Below, in pieces: positions 31,498-43,400 of a stretch of 64,000 bases of DNA. The translations under genes were made by a program, and so were the position numbers. Below the pieces are notes generated by a model. That model searched no databases. It worked only from the letters and a program-made list of their open reading frames with translations, and had not been told where the DNA came from. The stretch's first letter is position 1, and each line of letters starts with the position of its first letter. The DNA lies in assembly GCF_037325665.1 (NCBI RefSeq), contig NC_090261.1, positions 30,180,182 through 30,244,181 on the forward strand. Direction: 5' to 3'. The stretch is from Littorina saxatilis. Its lineage: Eukaryota > Mollusca > Gastropoda > Littorinimorpha > Littorinidae.

Positions 31498-34400
31498 ATG
31501 GCAATCCTGATAGACTTTCACGTGCTTGCACAGGCGTTGCTTTATTTGTTTTCAGTGGCTTGCGGACTTGTGGTTTCCATTCCACTTGGCGTCACAACGG
31601 TAAGACTAAGATTAGAAATAACTGATGCATGCAGTGTGTCTGCTCATTGGATGCCTCTCTGCTCATAGCTAGTAAACCAGATCTGTAGTATGAATTGTTG
31701 GATACACTTATAGGGTTTGATAGTCTTATTCAAAATGAGATGCACAAAGTAAACAAGGAAGACTATAGTGCATGCTTGGTAGTAGTAGTAGTATATATAA
31801 TAAGAAGAACATGCATGTACTGTTGATGGGCACATATATATAATGGCTAGATACCTGCAGTATGGTACGTACACTTCAATGTGAGGTTATCCCCTTATTG
31901 TTTCAAAGACTTTCTCAGGTAACTTTAACTTTTCATGATACAGTACGTGGTACCTGCAATAAAAGGACACATTGTGGCCAACCAAAAGTGTCCCTAAATA
32001 AGTAAATTGCAGGTGGCCTTTCACAGCTTGTATGTTTTGGTCAAGATCATGCCTAAAAACAAATAGTGAATTACCCTTAACAAAAAAAAGACAAAACTAT
32101 TAGCAGACTGTACAAGGAAAGCTACTCTTCTCCCAGAAGGGCCAATAAAAAGCCACAGGCGCCTGTGGGTATAACTTTTTTTTAAATTAAAATATAAAAA
32201 ATCCCACACAAAATGTTGGCCTTTTCATTTTAAACAAGCATTTTTTCTTTGCCTTACAGACAATTAAAGTAACAACAGAAGGTATTATTTTGTGCCCATT
32301 CATTTGAAATTGAAGTAAACACATACATGGCAGGTAACACTGAACTCAACTAAATATAGAGGTTACAACACGAGTGTTTTTTTTATATATATGGCTTGTA
32401 TTTCAGTCAAGACCCAGCGGATGAATATCAAGAGACACGCGAGCCTTTGGCGAGTGAGTCCCTTTGATATTCCTGCTGGGTCTTGACTGAAATACAAGCC
32501 ATATAAAAAATCACGAGTGTTGTAACCTGTATTAGTGTATATCCCCTGAAGACCTAAAAGACAAAGTGCGATAGAAACATTAAGCTTCAGTTGTCGGTTC
32601 AGATGAGGCACTGAAGGCTTAACCTCTGCACATACCTTATTCGAAAGGCACGCCTGTTGACCTATGCCAAGTTGGTACATAATGGCGGCGTCACTGTGTC
32701 CGTCAGTTGAAAGCCTCTTACTTAGTCTTACACTGATTTGATTGAACACCTAGTGGTTCCAAACGCATCTACTGAGATCTTGGGACACCTTGATCGTCTA
32801 TAGGGCCAACTGCTACTGCTAGCAGAAGAGCTAGAAATACTCGCAAAATGCATTAAACAGCCTGTCCAGAGGACTGTCCTAGTCGATGATACCGATAAGA
32901 GCGTGTGTACCGAAAAGAGCACGCCTGTAACTTTAAAATAGAAAATAGTAGCAGTGCTGGTCGGACGGACTGGGTTTTTAACGATTGCTAGTTTAACTTC
33001 TGTTTTAGTTGAGAGAGCCGGCACCAACGAGCGCACACACTCACACGGCTTGTCATGTTGATCACAAGAGAGAAATAGAACAACGAATAGAAGGAAACAG
33101 ATTACGTCCCCAGAATATGACGCGATGGACGACAGAAGTCATGAAATCTATGACGCTGTGATGACAGTCTCGGTAAGTCGAGACTAAAACTCAGCTATAG
33201 CACTGAACGACTCTCGTGCAAGTTCTCAAAACCGTGGTAATCCCTTGCACATCCAATCGACAGGTACATGTGCATTTTGGAATGTCAAGGACGACAGAAA
33301 GTAGAGCTAGCAATGATGTATTTGTTGCACCCTTATTTATCCACTATTTTATGTGTTATAAGAGTGCAGTCTCCTGTCCGCCCAGCGACCTTCCCCTTGA
33401 CCCTGCTTGTGACCTCGATGTTTTATGCCCCTGCAAGGGGCACGGTACTCTCTAAGCACCCAAAACCTCAAAGAGAGATAACTGGCGGAAACTTTCCTAT
33501 TGTAGTCTCCTGTATGACGGTTTACTAGTGCCAAAACCTCATAATTGTAATTATCAAGGGAAAATTGGGAAATTAGTAATTTTCCCTTGATAATTACCAT
33601 TTTCACATGTTAATTACTAATTTTCCCGGGAAAATTACTAAGTTTTCCTGGAAAAATTACTAACTTTCACCTGTTAATTACTAATTTTTAGTTTTGGCTC
33701 ACTTCCTGACAGATTGCTAGTGCCAAAACTAACAATTAGTAATTTTCCCGTGAAAATTAGTAACTAACAGTAACACTAACAGATGAAAACAGTAACTGAC
33801 AGCGTTAATTAGTAATTATCACGTGATAATGGGTAACACCAGGTTTTGGCACTAGTAAGCCGTCATACTCCTGGCCGCCCAGCCGACCTTCCCCTTGACC
33901 CTGCTTGTGACCTCGATGTTTTATGCCCCCGCAAGGGGCACGGTACTCTCTAAGCACCCGAAACCTCAGAGAGATAACTGGCGGAAACCTTCCTATTGAT
34001 ACATCATATTATGTAACAATAATATTCTTAAAATACAAAAACTATACCTATAGTAGATTTACAGAGTCTCAGAGACAAAGAAGGGAGGTCACTGGATATA
34101 TATATATAGTTTTAACAAATCTCAGAAGAAAGTCTCTGCTGACTCTCTATTGTTTCTTTTACAACTTCTGATATCTTATATATATATATAATATAGCTGC
34201 TACTCTTATTTTTTATATTTAGTCAAGTTTTGACTAAATATTTTAACGTAGAGGGGGGAATCGAGACGAGGGTCGTGGTGTGTGTGTCTGTCTGTCTGTC
34301 TGTCTGTCTGTGTGTGTGTGTAGAGCGATTCAGACCAAACTACTGGACCGATCTTTATGAAATTTTACATGAGAGTTCCTGGGATTGATATCCGCGAACG

Positions 34401-37400
34401 TTTTTTTCATTTTTTTGATAAATGTCTTTGATGACGTCATATCCGGCTTTTCGTGAAAGTTGAGGTGGCACTGTCACGCCCTCATTTTTCAACCAAATTG
34501 GTTGAAATTTTGGTCAAGTAATCTTCGACGAAGCCCGGACTTCGTTATTGCATTTCAGCTTGGTGGCTTAAAAATTAATTAATGACTTTGGTCATTAAAA
34601 ATCTGAAAATTGTAAAAAAAAATAAAAATTTATAAAACGATCCAAATTTACGTTCATCTTATTCTCCATCATTTTCTGATTCCAAAAACATATAAATATG
34701 TTATATTTGGATTAAAAACAAGCTCTGAAAATTAAATATATAAAATTTATTATCAAAATTAAATTGTCGAAATCAATTTAAAAACACGTTCATCTTATTC
34801 CTTGTCGGTTCCTGATTCCAAAAACATATAGATATGATATGTTTGGATTAAAAACACGCTCAGAAAGTTAAAACAAAGAGAGGTACAGAAAAGCGTGCTA
34901 TCCTTCTTAGCGCAACTACTACCCCGCTCTTCTTGTCAATTTCACTGCCTTTGCCATGAGCGGTGGACTGACGATGCTACGAGTATACGGTCTTGCTGAA
35001 AAATGGCATTGCGTTCAGTTTCATTCTGTGAGTTCGACAGCTACTTGACTAAATGTTGTATTTTCGCCTTACGCGACTTGTTTTTATTTAATTTCAGATG
35101 AACATGAAGGGCTGCATTTTGTATTTAGAAGTAGAGTGGAAAAATGCATCATTTTTTACCTATGATCTGGCAAATCAGACTCGTGCTCCCTGCAACGTTG
35201 CAATATACCTGTCAGTATTTGCTGGAATCATGTATGCCTTTGGAATGGCTGCTTACTACACCTACGCTGTCACAAGAAAGGATCCTAACATTGGGTAAGT
35301 TAAACTCTGGCTTAGTGGAACCCTGCTTAATAAGACCGCCCCCCCCCCCCCCCCCCCCAACTGGTTTCAGACTTCCCCCCTTTTCATTAAGAGCTTGCTT
35401 TTCAGATGTTCTGTTCATGTGTGCAAATTTACCTCCATTTTAAAATTCCTTACTTTTTGAGGCATAATTTTCTCAGATTTTTGTTAGGTCTAAGAAGGGG
35501 GGTTCCACTGTAATCATTCTCATATTCTTTCATCTTATGATCATGGATATGTAGAGAATACTATATGGCTTGCTGTGTCGTACCAGATTTACACGAGTTG
35601 TTTTATTAAATATTGAACTGCGAGCTCGCTCTTTACGGAGGGCACCTAGGATGTTCTCAAGCGGTGAGTGTTTAAATGAAAGGGTGTGTGTAAAAGCCTG
35701 ACAGTATCTGTGATGGTTTACGGGAGGGTGACTGTGCCTTTTAAACACCAGAACATACAACTGTCTGTATGATGTGGATGCCAATGTGTTTCATGTGCAG
35801 TAGAACCCCCTTTTTACATTTAGTCAAGTTTTGACTAAATGTTTTAGCATAGAGGGGGAATCGAGACGAGGGTCGTGGTGTATGTGTGTGTGTGTGTGTG
35901 TCTGTCTGTCTGTCTCACCGTCTGTCTGTCTGTCTGTCTGTCTGTGTGTGTGTAGAGCGATTCAGACTAAACTACTGGACCGATCTTTATGAAATTTGAC
36001 ATGAGAGTTCCTGGGAATGATATCCCCGGGCGTTTTTTTCTTTTTTTGGATAAATGTCTTTGATGACGTCATATCCGGCTTTTTGTAAAAGTTGAGGCGG
36101 CACTGTCACACCCTCATTTTTCAATCAAATTGATTGAAATTTTGGCCAAGCAATCTTCAACGAAGGCCGGACTGTATTGCATTTCAGTTTGGTGGCTTAA
36201 AAATTAATTAATGACTTTGGTCATTCAAAATCTGAAAATTGTAAAAAAAATATTTTTTTTATAAAACGATCCAAATTTACGTTCATCTTATTCTTCATCA
36301 TTTTCTGATTCCAAAAACATACATGTATAAATATGTTATAATTGGATTAAAAACAAGCTCTGAAAATTAAAAATACAGTATAAAAATTATGATCAAAATT
36401 AAATTTCCGAAATCGTTTTAAAAACTATTTCATCTTATTCCTTGTCGGTTCCTGATTCCAAAAACATATAGATATGATATGTTTGGATTAAAAACATGCT
36501 CAGAAAGTTAAAACGAAGAGAGGTACAGTAAAGCGTGCATGCTATGAAGCACAGCGCAACCGCTACCGCGCCAAACAGGCTCGTCACTTTCACTGCCTTT
36601 TGCACTAGCGGCGGACTACGTTCAGTTTCATTCTGTGAGTTTCACAGCTTGACTAAATGTAGTAATTTCGCCTTACGCGACTTGTTAAGACCTCCGGTAG
36701 ACTGGCAATCAAAAGTAGGTACGAGGATTATGGTGTATGTGCCTGCATGCGCGCGTGTGTGTATACATTGGTGTAGCACAATTCCAAGAGAAGAATTGGA
36801 CAGTTGGCTTGTTGGTTTTTCATGTACCTTCAAGTAGCTGGTAATGAGTTATGAAGCTTTGAATTTTGAGACCGTTATTACAAGAACTTCACCTTTTACG
36901 ATCTCCCAATTTAAGACTTCCTCCTTTTCAAGACCTTGAGTTTTAAAATAACAGCAGGAATACCTGCAAATAAACTTTTGAGCTCTGAATTACTCATATT
37001 GAAAACAGCTGTGTTTTGAGTAGTAATCCCAGACTGTAATTCTCACTGTAACATTCTTTGCACCAGTCATAATTTTCGTCCTACCTTTCGACCCAGAGTA
37101 TTTCATGCTAGTGATACAGATTTGAAATTGAGCCGAGAGCTACAGAGATTGTTTTGGGAGTTGAATAGATGACAACACACGCAGGGAAGGTCTTAGAATC
37201 AGTGTTTGTCGAGCGTTCTATTTTTCAAATCTGATTGCTGTGTTTGATAGTTATTGCAGTCCGAGATATTCTCCAACGGACATTGTGTGTGTTTCTGTTA
37301 TGCGAAGTGTTTTAATTTTGAGCAAATCATTGCAGGTGTTTCTAAATTACAGTACAGCAAAAGTCCCTTGAACTTTTTAAGGTTCAAATCGTCAGAAAAC

Positions 37401-40400
37401 TTTCCAAAATGGCGCCTTAGGTATACTATCTTTAAAATTAATGAAACTATCGGGACTTTGTTTCAGTTACAGAATTGTTTTTACATTTGCATGTTCGAAG
37501 TAAATTGTACAATGTTATGCTTGCTTGCAGGGCACAGATGTGGGTTGTGCCGTTTACCCTCGTGAACACTTTCATCACAGTGACTTTTTTCATTGCTGCC
37601 TGCATGATCAGTGTGGGTTTTAAGACCTTCTGTGACAGCTATACCAAAAACGCTGGTTATTCACGCAGGTATTGTATTGATTCAGTAACTTACAACTGTT
37701 ATAGTAAATGTTTTCATGAGCAAGATTGGAGAAGACCACAAAAGAAAACAAACAAACAAATGAAAAAAAACCTAAAAACAACAGCAAAACGCCCTATGAA
37801 AAAAAAAATAAGGAAAAAAAAAGGAAAAGACAGGAAAAAACGTACACAAAAAAGGATTCTCAATGAACAAATGCCGTTTCTGTAAATGGAATTAGAACAA
37901 ATGACGTCATAATAATGTGAAGACAGAAATTAAAAAAAAGATCGCGCCTTGAAGACCCTTTTAATGGGGCCCTCACACTGCCATGATTCAATCGTACAAT
38001 TTGTTCCTCATGAGCCATGCTGCAACCTGTCACACGGCAAATGCACTGCACTCACCCTTTCTAAAAATACCTTTAAGAATTTGGCCTTTGCGAGAAAGTA
38101 ATAAAACAGACAGTTGCATCTGATGCTTCCCGACCGTTGTACATGCATGCTCAAATCTTCTCCTTTGTATCTGAGTAAGAAACTGTTCTTCCGAAAAGTT
38201 TAAATATTTGAAGAGACGCTGTTCGCTGCTGTCCGCCATTTATTTATGTCACGGCATGAAGGCCGCAACGGCGCGTTCTGATTGGTCCTCACCTGCAATT
38301 GACTTGTAGAGAATAGAGCAAGTTCTATCGCTCGTACCTACAAGAGAATCACTTGCAAGTGACTATGATCAAATCGCCTCATGTGACGGGGTACCTAACT
38401 CGTTTTGTATGACGGCTTAAGGTTGATGCACAACATATCTCTTTGGTGTTGTTTTTATTATATTTTTTTTATCTATGTAATGTATTTGTGATCCTTTCTA
38501 TGTTGCAGATGTAAAGATGCAGAGAAAACGAACTGGAATTTCAACAATCCTTCAAAAAAAGTTGATGCAAGCACTTTCTACGAGTATGTTCGTGCATCTG
38601 AGGTAGGTCTAGTGAATTGTTCAGGAGAATGTGTATCTATTACTATTAGGCTTGAATAAGTTTTGTGTGTACTAATTTGTTGTTTCAAGCAGGTTTTTTT
38701 AATTTGTTAAATTTTAAAACACGGAAGTATTCTTAAAGATAGTACACCTAAGGCGATATTTTGGACAGTTTTCTGACGATTTGGACCTTACAAAGTTTAA
38801 GGGACATTCGCTGTACTGTAATTTAGAAACTCCTGCAATGATTTTCTCAAAACTGCTCCGAAAGTATGCTAAATAATTAAATGAATTTTACTCAGCAAGT
38901 GGTTTGCTTCGCCCAGCTCTCCTGTGTTAGGAGTCCGGACTTCCGTCCATTATCATATTTTATTTAGTTAACATAGATACCCATTTCTCAAAGCAAATTA
39001 AGACCGTTGGATTGAGGTCAAACCTACAGTCTAGCTTACCCATGCAAATTCGGTGCCAGGGCTAAAACGCTTTGCATAACAGAAACAAATATGTTGTTTG
39101 CTGGAGAATATCACGGTCTGAAACGACTACCAAGAACACAGCAATCATATTTAAAAAATAGAACGCTCAAACACTAATTCTAAGATCTTCCTCGTGTGTG
39201 TCTATTCCATTTCCCAAATGAACTCTGTAGCTCAATGCTCAATTTCAAATATGTATATCTAGGTATTGCGCATAGGTGGCGGTAAATTTAAGATAAGTTT
39301 CTTTACAAGCTTTTCAGTTCTTTTTTCTCAAGATCTGTGTTTAAGAAAAAACTCAGATTTCTTTTTTTATGTTAATTTGTTTTGTTATTTGCATGATTTA
39401 TGGGCAAAAATTGATCCATTTTTGGGGGCGACTTTTGGGTCAAAAAGTCTTCAGGAACCATCCATCCTAACTCTTAACAGTTCACTGCCTTGACTATCCA
39501 AAGATATCTTCGGATGACTCGCTACGGAAATTCCCATTTACTTAATTTTAAGGACAAGCCCTTTTATGCACTCAAAATAAAAACACAAACAGCTTATTGA
39601 TTAAATTATCATTGCATGTTGACAGAATTTTAAAAAGATCAATACTTTGCTTGCTATGACCATGGTTTTCCTGATGTATTTTTGGTGCGCCTGTGCTCTG
39701 TTCGCCATTGTAGCAAACTTTAGCATTGACAGTCAGGTATTTTTGCAAGCTGATATTTCAGCCCAGCGAGTTCATCTGAGCCTGAGGTTGATTAGTTGTA
39801 CTCAGATGGTGATACTGTTTCTAGTTTTGAGCACATATTAGCACTGAAAACTTGAGCCACCAAGAAAATTGGCAGCAAATAGTCACTGCTTCGAGACAGC
39901 AAGTGTTATCGTTTCTATTTTTAGATTGGCAGCACTCGCTCCCGATTCTTTTGACTCCAGCAGTGATCGTTTGGTTTGTTTTAAAGGCTGCCATACTCGT
40001 AGCGTTCATTAATTAATTCATATTGTTTACATGTGCCAATAATGTTATAAAACTGTACCTAAGGGGATATAATAACGATTGGCTGTAGCTTTCGAACACA
40101 GAAAAAATTATTTCAGTATTGCAAAGTGGCGTTGATAGTGTCGAAAGTAAACAGAACAGTCTCAAACGCCATCTTTGGTTTACGAAACGTCACTAAGTGA
40201 CGTCAACGGTCTAAAAATAGCCCAAGTCCTGGAGAACTGTTGCTAAACAATGCAATAAAGAATTAATTATTTCTCGTAATTGGTAAGGACTTCAAACCTA
40301 AAACTTTGCAGGAAGCTTAATTTATACATCCCCGCAACGATGGGAAAAGCCCTGGAAGTAATTAAACTAATTAAATAGGACTATTTCAGCCTTTAATTAA

Positions 40401-43400
40401 AAGAGAATTGAAACTTTTTTAATCATAGCGATAAAATACTTTATTATTCATCATGGTTTTAAGTTGTCATTTTCACTAAATTGTTGTTTGTCACAGTCGA
40501 GCATGCACTTGTTTACCATTCTGATAATCATCGCTCCACGGCTATCGCCAGTTGTCTCTCTGACCGGACGCTAAATTCCCACGCAAATCTATCAAAACAA
40601 GAATACAGAGTTATCTCCCATATGTTGTTCGCGAGCAGTGTTCGCGAGACGAAAATGATTGCAGATTGGCCGACTTCGACAGTGATCTCCGTTCTGTTCT
40701 TCACAGTTATGATAAAGACATCGTTCTAAGGTCAAAACAAGTCGAAATTTTGGGACTGCTGCCGGAAGGAGACCGTAATATATGGTTGCATCACTGTCAA
40801 CTGGTTACAGAAAAAATCGTCTGCTCCAGCGAGCGCCGAAACCAAACGGTTGATTATCACGTGACACTTTTGCCATATTTAGAGTTGTTTGCACAGTAAA
40901 TACAGCCGCAAAAAATAGCTCGCTTGAAACTGTCTTACATATCAATTCCTTTGTAATTTAAAAATTACACAACACCATGAAAAATCGTTATCAACAATCG
41001 CGAATCTGATTATATCCATAACACATTATGAAAAGATCTAAATATGTAAAAAATCGATTTCCTCTCCAAAGAAGGAAAACCAAGGCATCCTGTCAGGGAT
41101 AGAATGAGACCCGAAGGGAAGTAACTCATTTTTGACCTGGGTTCAGGATGCTTGTTTACATCATGATGGCGGCTTTTGTGGAATCACTGTGTCACAGTCT
41201 GTGCTTGAGTCTGTAGGTGCACACAATCCAGAGGTACCGAGTATCAAAACAAATGATACTGTAAGCATTCAGCATTGCTGTCTTAACTTTATACAGAATT
41301 TGTCAGAACATAAACACTCATTTGGTGTTTGCTCTGTGCTCTTTTCAGATCTGGAAGCTATGTGAATTTAGATCTAGGGCCAACCCCTGCAGCACCTAAT
41401 TTACAAGCAGTATAAGTGTTAGATCACCTTTAGATCTAAACCGTAACAAGTGAGACTTCAGTCTTGTGGTGAGTGCATGTGTTCCCTCAAATGGAAACAG
41501 TTCAAACTTGTACTGGCGTGACACCAACATCGTTATCAGCAGATCGTTGTTATAGTAGGGTTCATTTCTGAAAATAACAACTAGGCATATGCGTTTGGGT
41601 ATAGATCTGTGCAAAAAGGCTGTTTGCACTTCAATAAAATGTAGTGTTAGAAAGGCATTCCCTACCGTATGCAACAAACAGCTGTATTTTTCATGATGTA
41701 GCGTTAAATCAGTGGACCAGAGACCAAAGGCACCCCCTAAAATCCAATTTGCTAAAGGAGAGTTTCAGATACTAAAATGCACACAAAAATTATATCGGCA
41801 AACCTGACTCTCTTTTTTACTTTAGTTGCAAGAACAGTACATGTTCTATCACGAAAGTTATTTTTTTGTTTGTAATTAGGTGTATTTAGAGATTTTTCAA
41901 ACCAAACTATTACTCTTTCAGCTCAGAAGTCTTACTTTTTGACGTATTAATTGGCATGGTTATTCAAGATCAGCTGGACAAATCATTTGTATCAGGAAAC
42001 AAAATGAAATTCGGATTTTTTGTGAATAATGTAATAATTATCAAAACAGTATCAACAGATTGTTAAAAAAATGAAACTGGAAAAAAAGTTATTCATGACG
42101 ATTGTTTCAAAACGGGTTGCTTTCATCCACCAAAACTTCGTTCCATTCTGTTTTTTCTTTTAATTCCTTATTACTGTTAGCAAGAACATTTCAAGAGCTT
42201 CAATTTGATATGCAACATGTGATAATTACCTGAAGAAATGACCATAAAACTCTAAGATTTTTTGGCCATACCCTTATTTCATTGTTTTCAGCATGAAATA
42301 CCGTGAACTGGTAAGAGTTAAAAGGCAGTGAACCGGCAGTAAAATGAAACTTGGAGAATACATGGAATAACCTAGTTTTCTGGGTAGTTATTGAAGAGAC
42401 TTATACAAATATATGGAAAAAATTTAAATACTAATGGACACAGACACTGTAGCTATAATGGAAACAGCCGCCATATTGGATTTCTAGGAAACTGTTTTAC
42501 AGCAACATCAGACATGCATAATATTTGGCACAAGGATACACCTGACTTGTATCTGCAATCATATAGAACGATATTTTGACTAAAGACTACAGTTGAATTT
42601 AAATTAATTTTTGTAATAAGGATTAATGAATTTCTAACTGCATATTCATTAATCTTTATTTCAAAAATTAATTTAAATTCAGCTGTAGTTTTTGAGTCAC
42701 TTGAGAAAAAGTGACTCTATGTAATCGGTCAGTGTTAGTCTGTCCGGCCGGCCGTCCGTAGACACCACCTTAACGTTGGACTTTTCTCGGAAACTATCAA
42801 AGCGATCGGGCTCATATTTTGTTTAGTCGTGACCTCCAATGACCTCTACACTTTAACGATGGTTTCGTTGACCTTTGACCTTTTTCAAGGTCACAGGTCA
42901 GCGTCAAAGGAAAAATTAGACATTTTATATCTTTGACAAAGTTCATCGGATGTGATTGAAACTTTGTAGGATTATTCTTTACATCAAAGTATTTACATCT
43001 GTAGCCTTTTACGAACGTTATCAGAAAAACAAGGGAGATAACTAGCCTTTTCTGTTCGGCAACACACAACTTAACGTTGGGCTTTTCTCGGAAACTATAA
43101 AAGTGACCGGGCTCAAATTTTATGTGAACGTGACTCCCAGTGACCTCTACACTTTGACGTCTGCTTTGGTGACCTTTGACCTTTTTCAAGGTCACAGGTA
43201 TGTCTTGAAGGAAAAAAATTGAAATATCATATCTCTGAAACTATCCATCGGATTTGATTCAAACTTTATAGGATTATTCTTTACATCAAATTATTTACAT
43301 CTGTATTGTGTTGTGAATAGCAATTTCTTCCTGTCCATCTGATGCCTCATATAATATTCAGAACTGCGAAAGTGACTCGATCGAGCGTTTGCTCTTCTTG

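Noticed and set aside
40640-40900. Frame reading ADFDSDLRSVLHSYDKDIVL then RSKQVEILGLLPEGDR
   Set aside because: It faintly recalls the start of RecQ-like helicases seen in invertebrate repeats, but no helicase motif or clean splice chain follows, so it was not annotated.
41162-41212. Exon-like MMAAFVESLCHSLCLSL with a GTAGGT donor
   Set aside because: Too short and unconserved. It does not join in frame to any recognised exon, and lies in an intron of the TMEM179-like gene.
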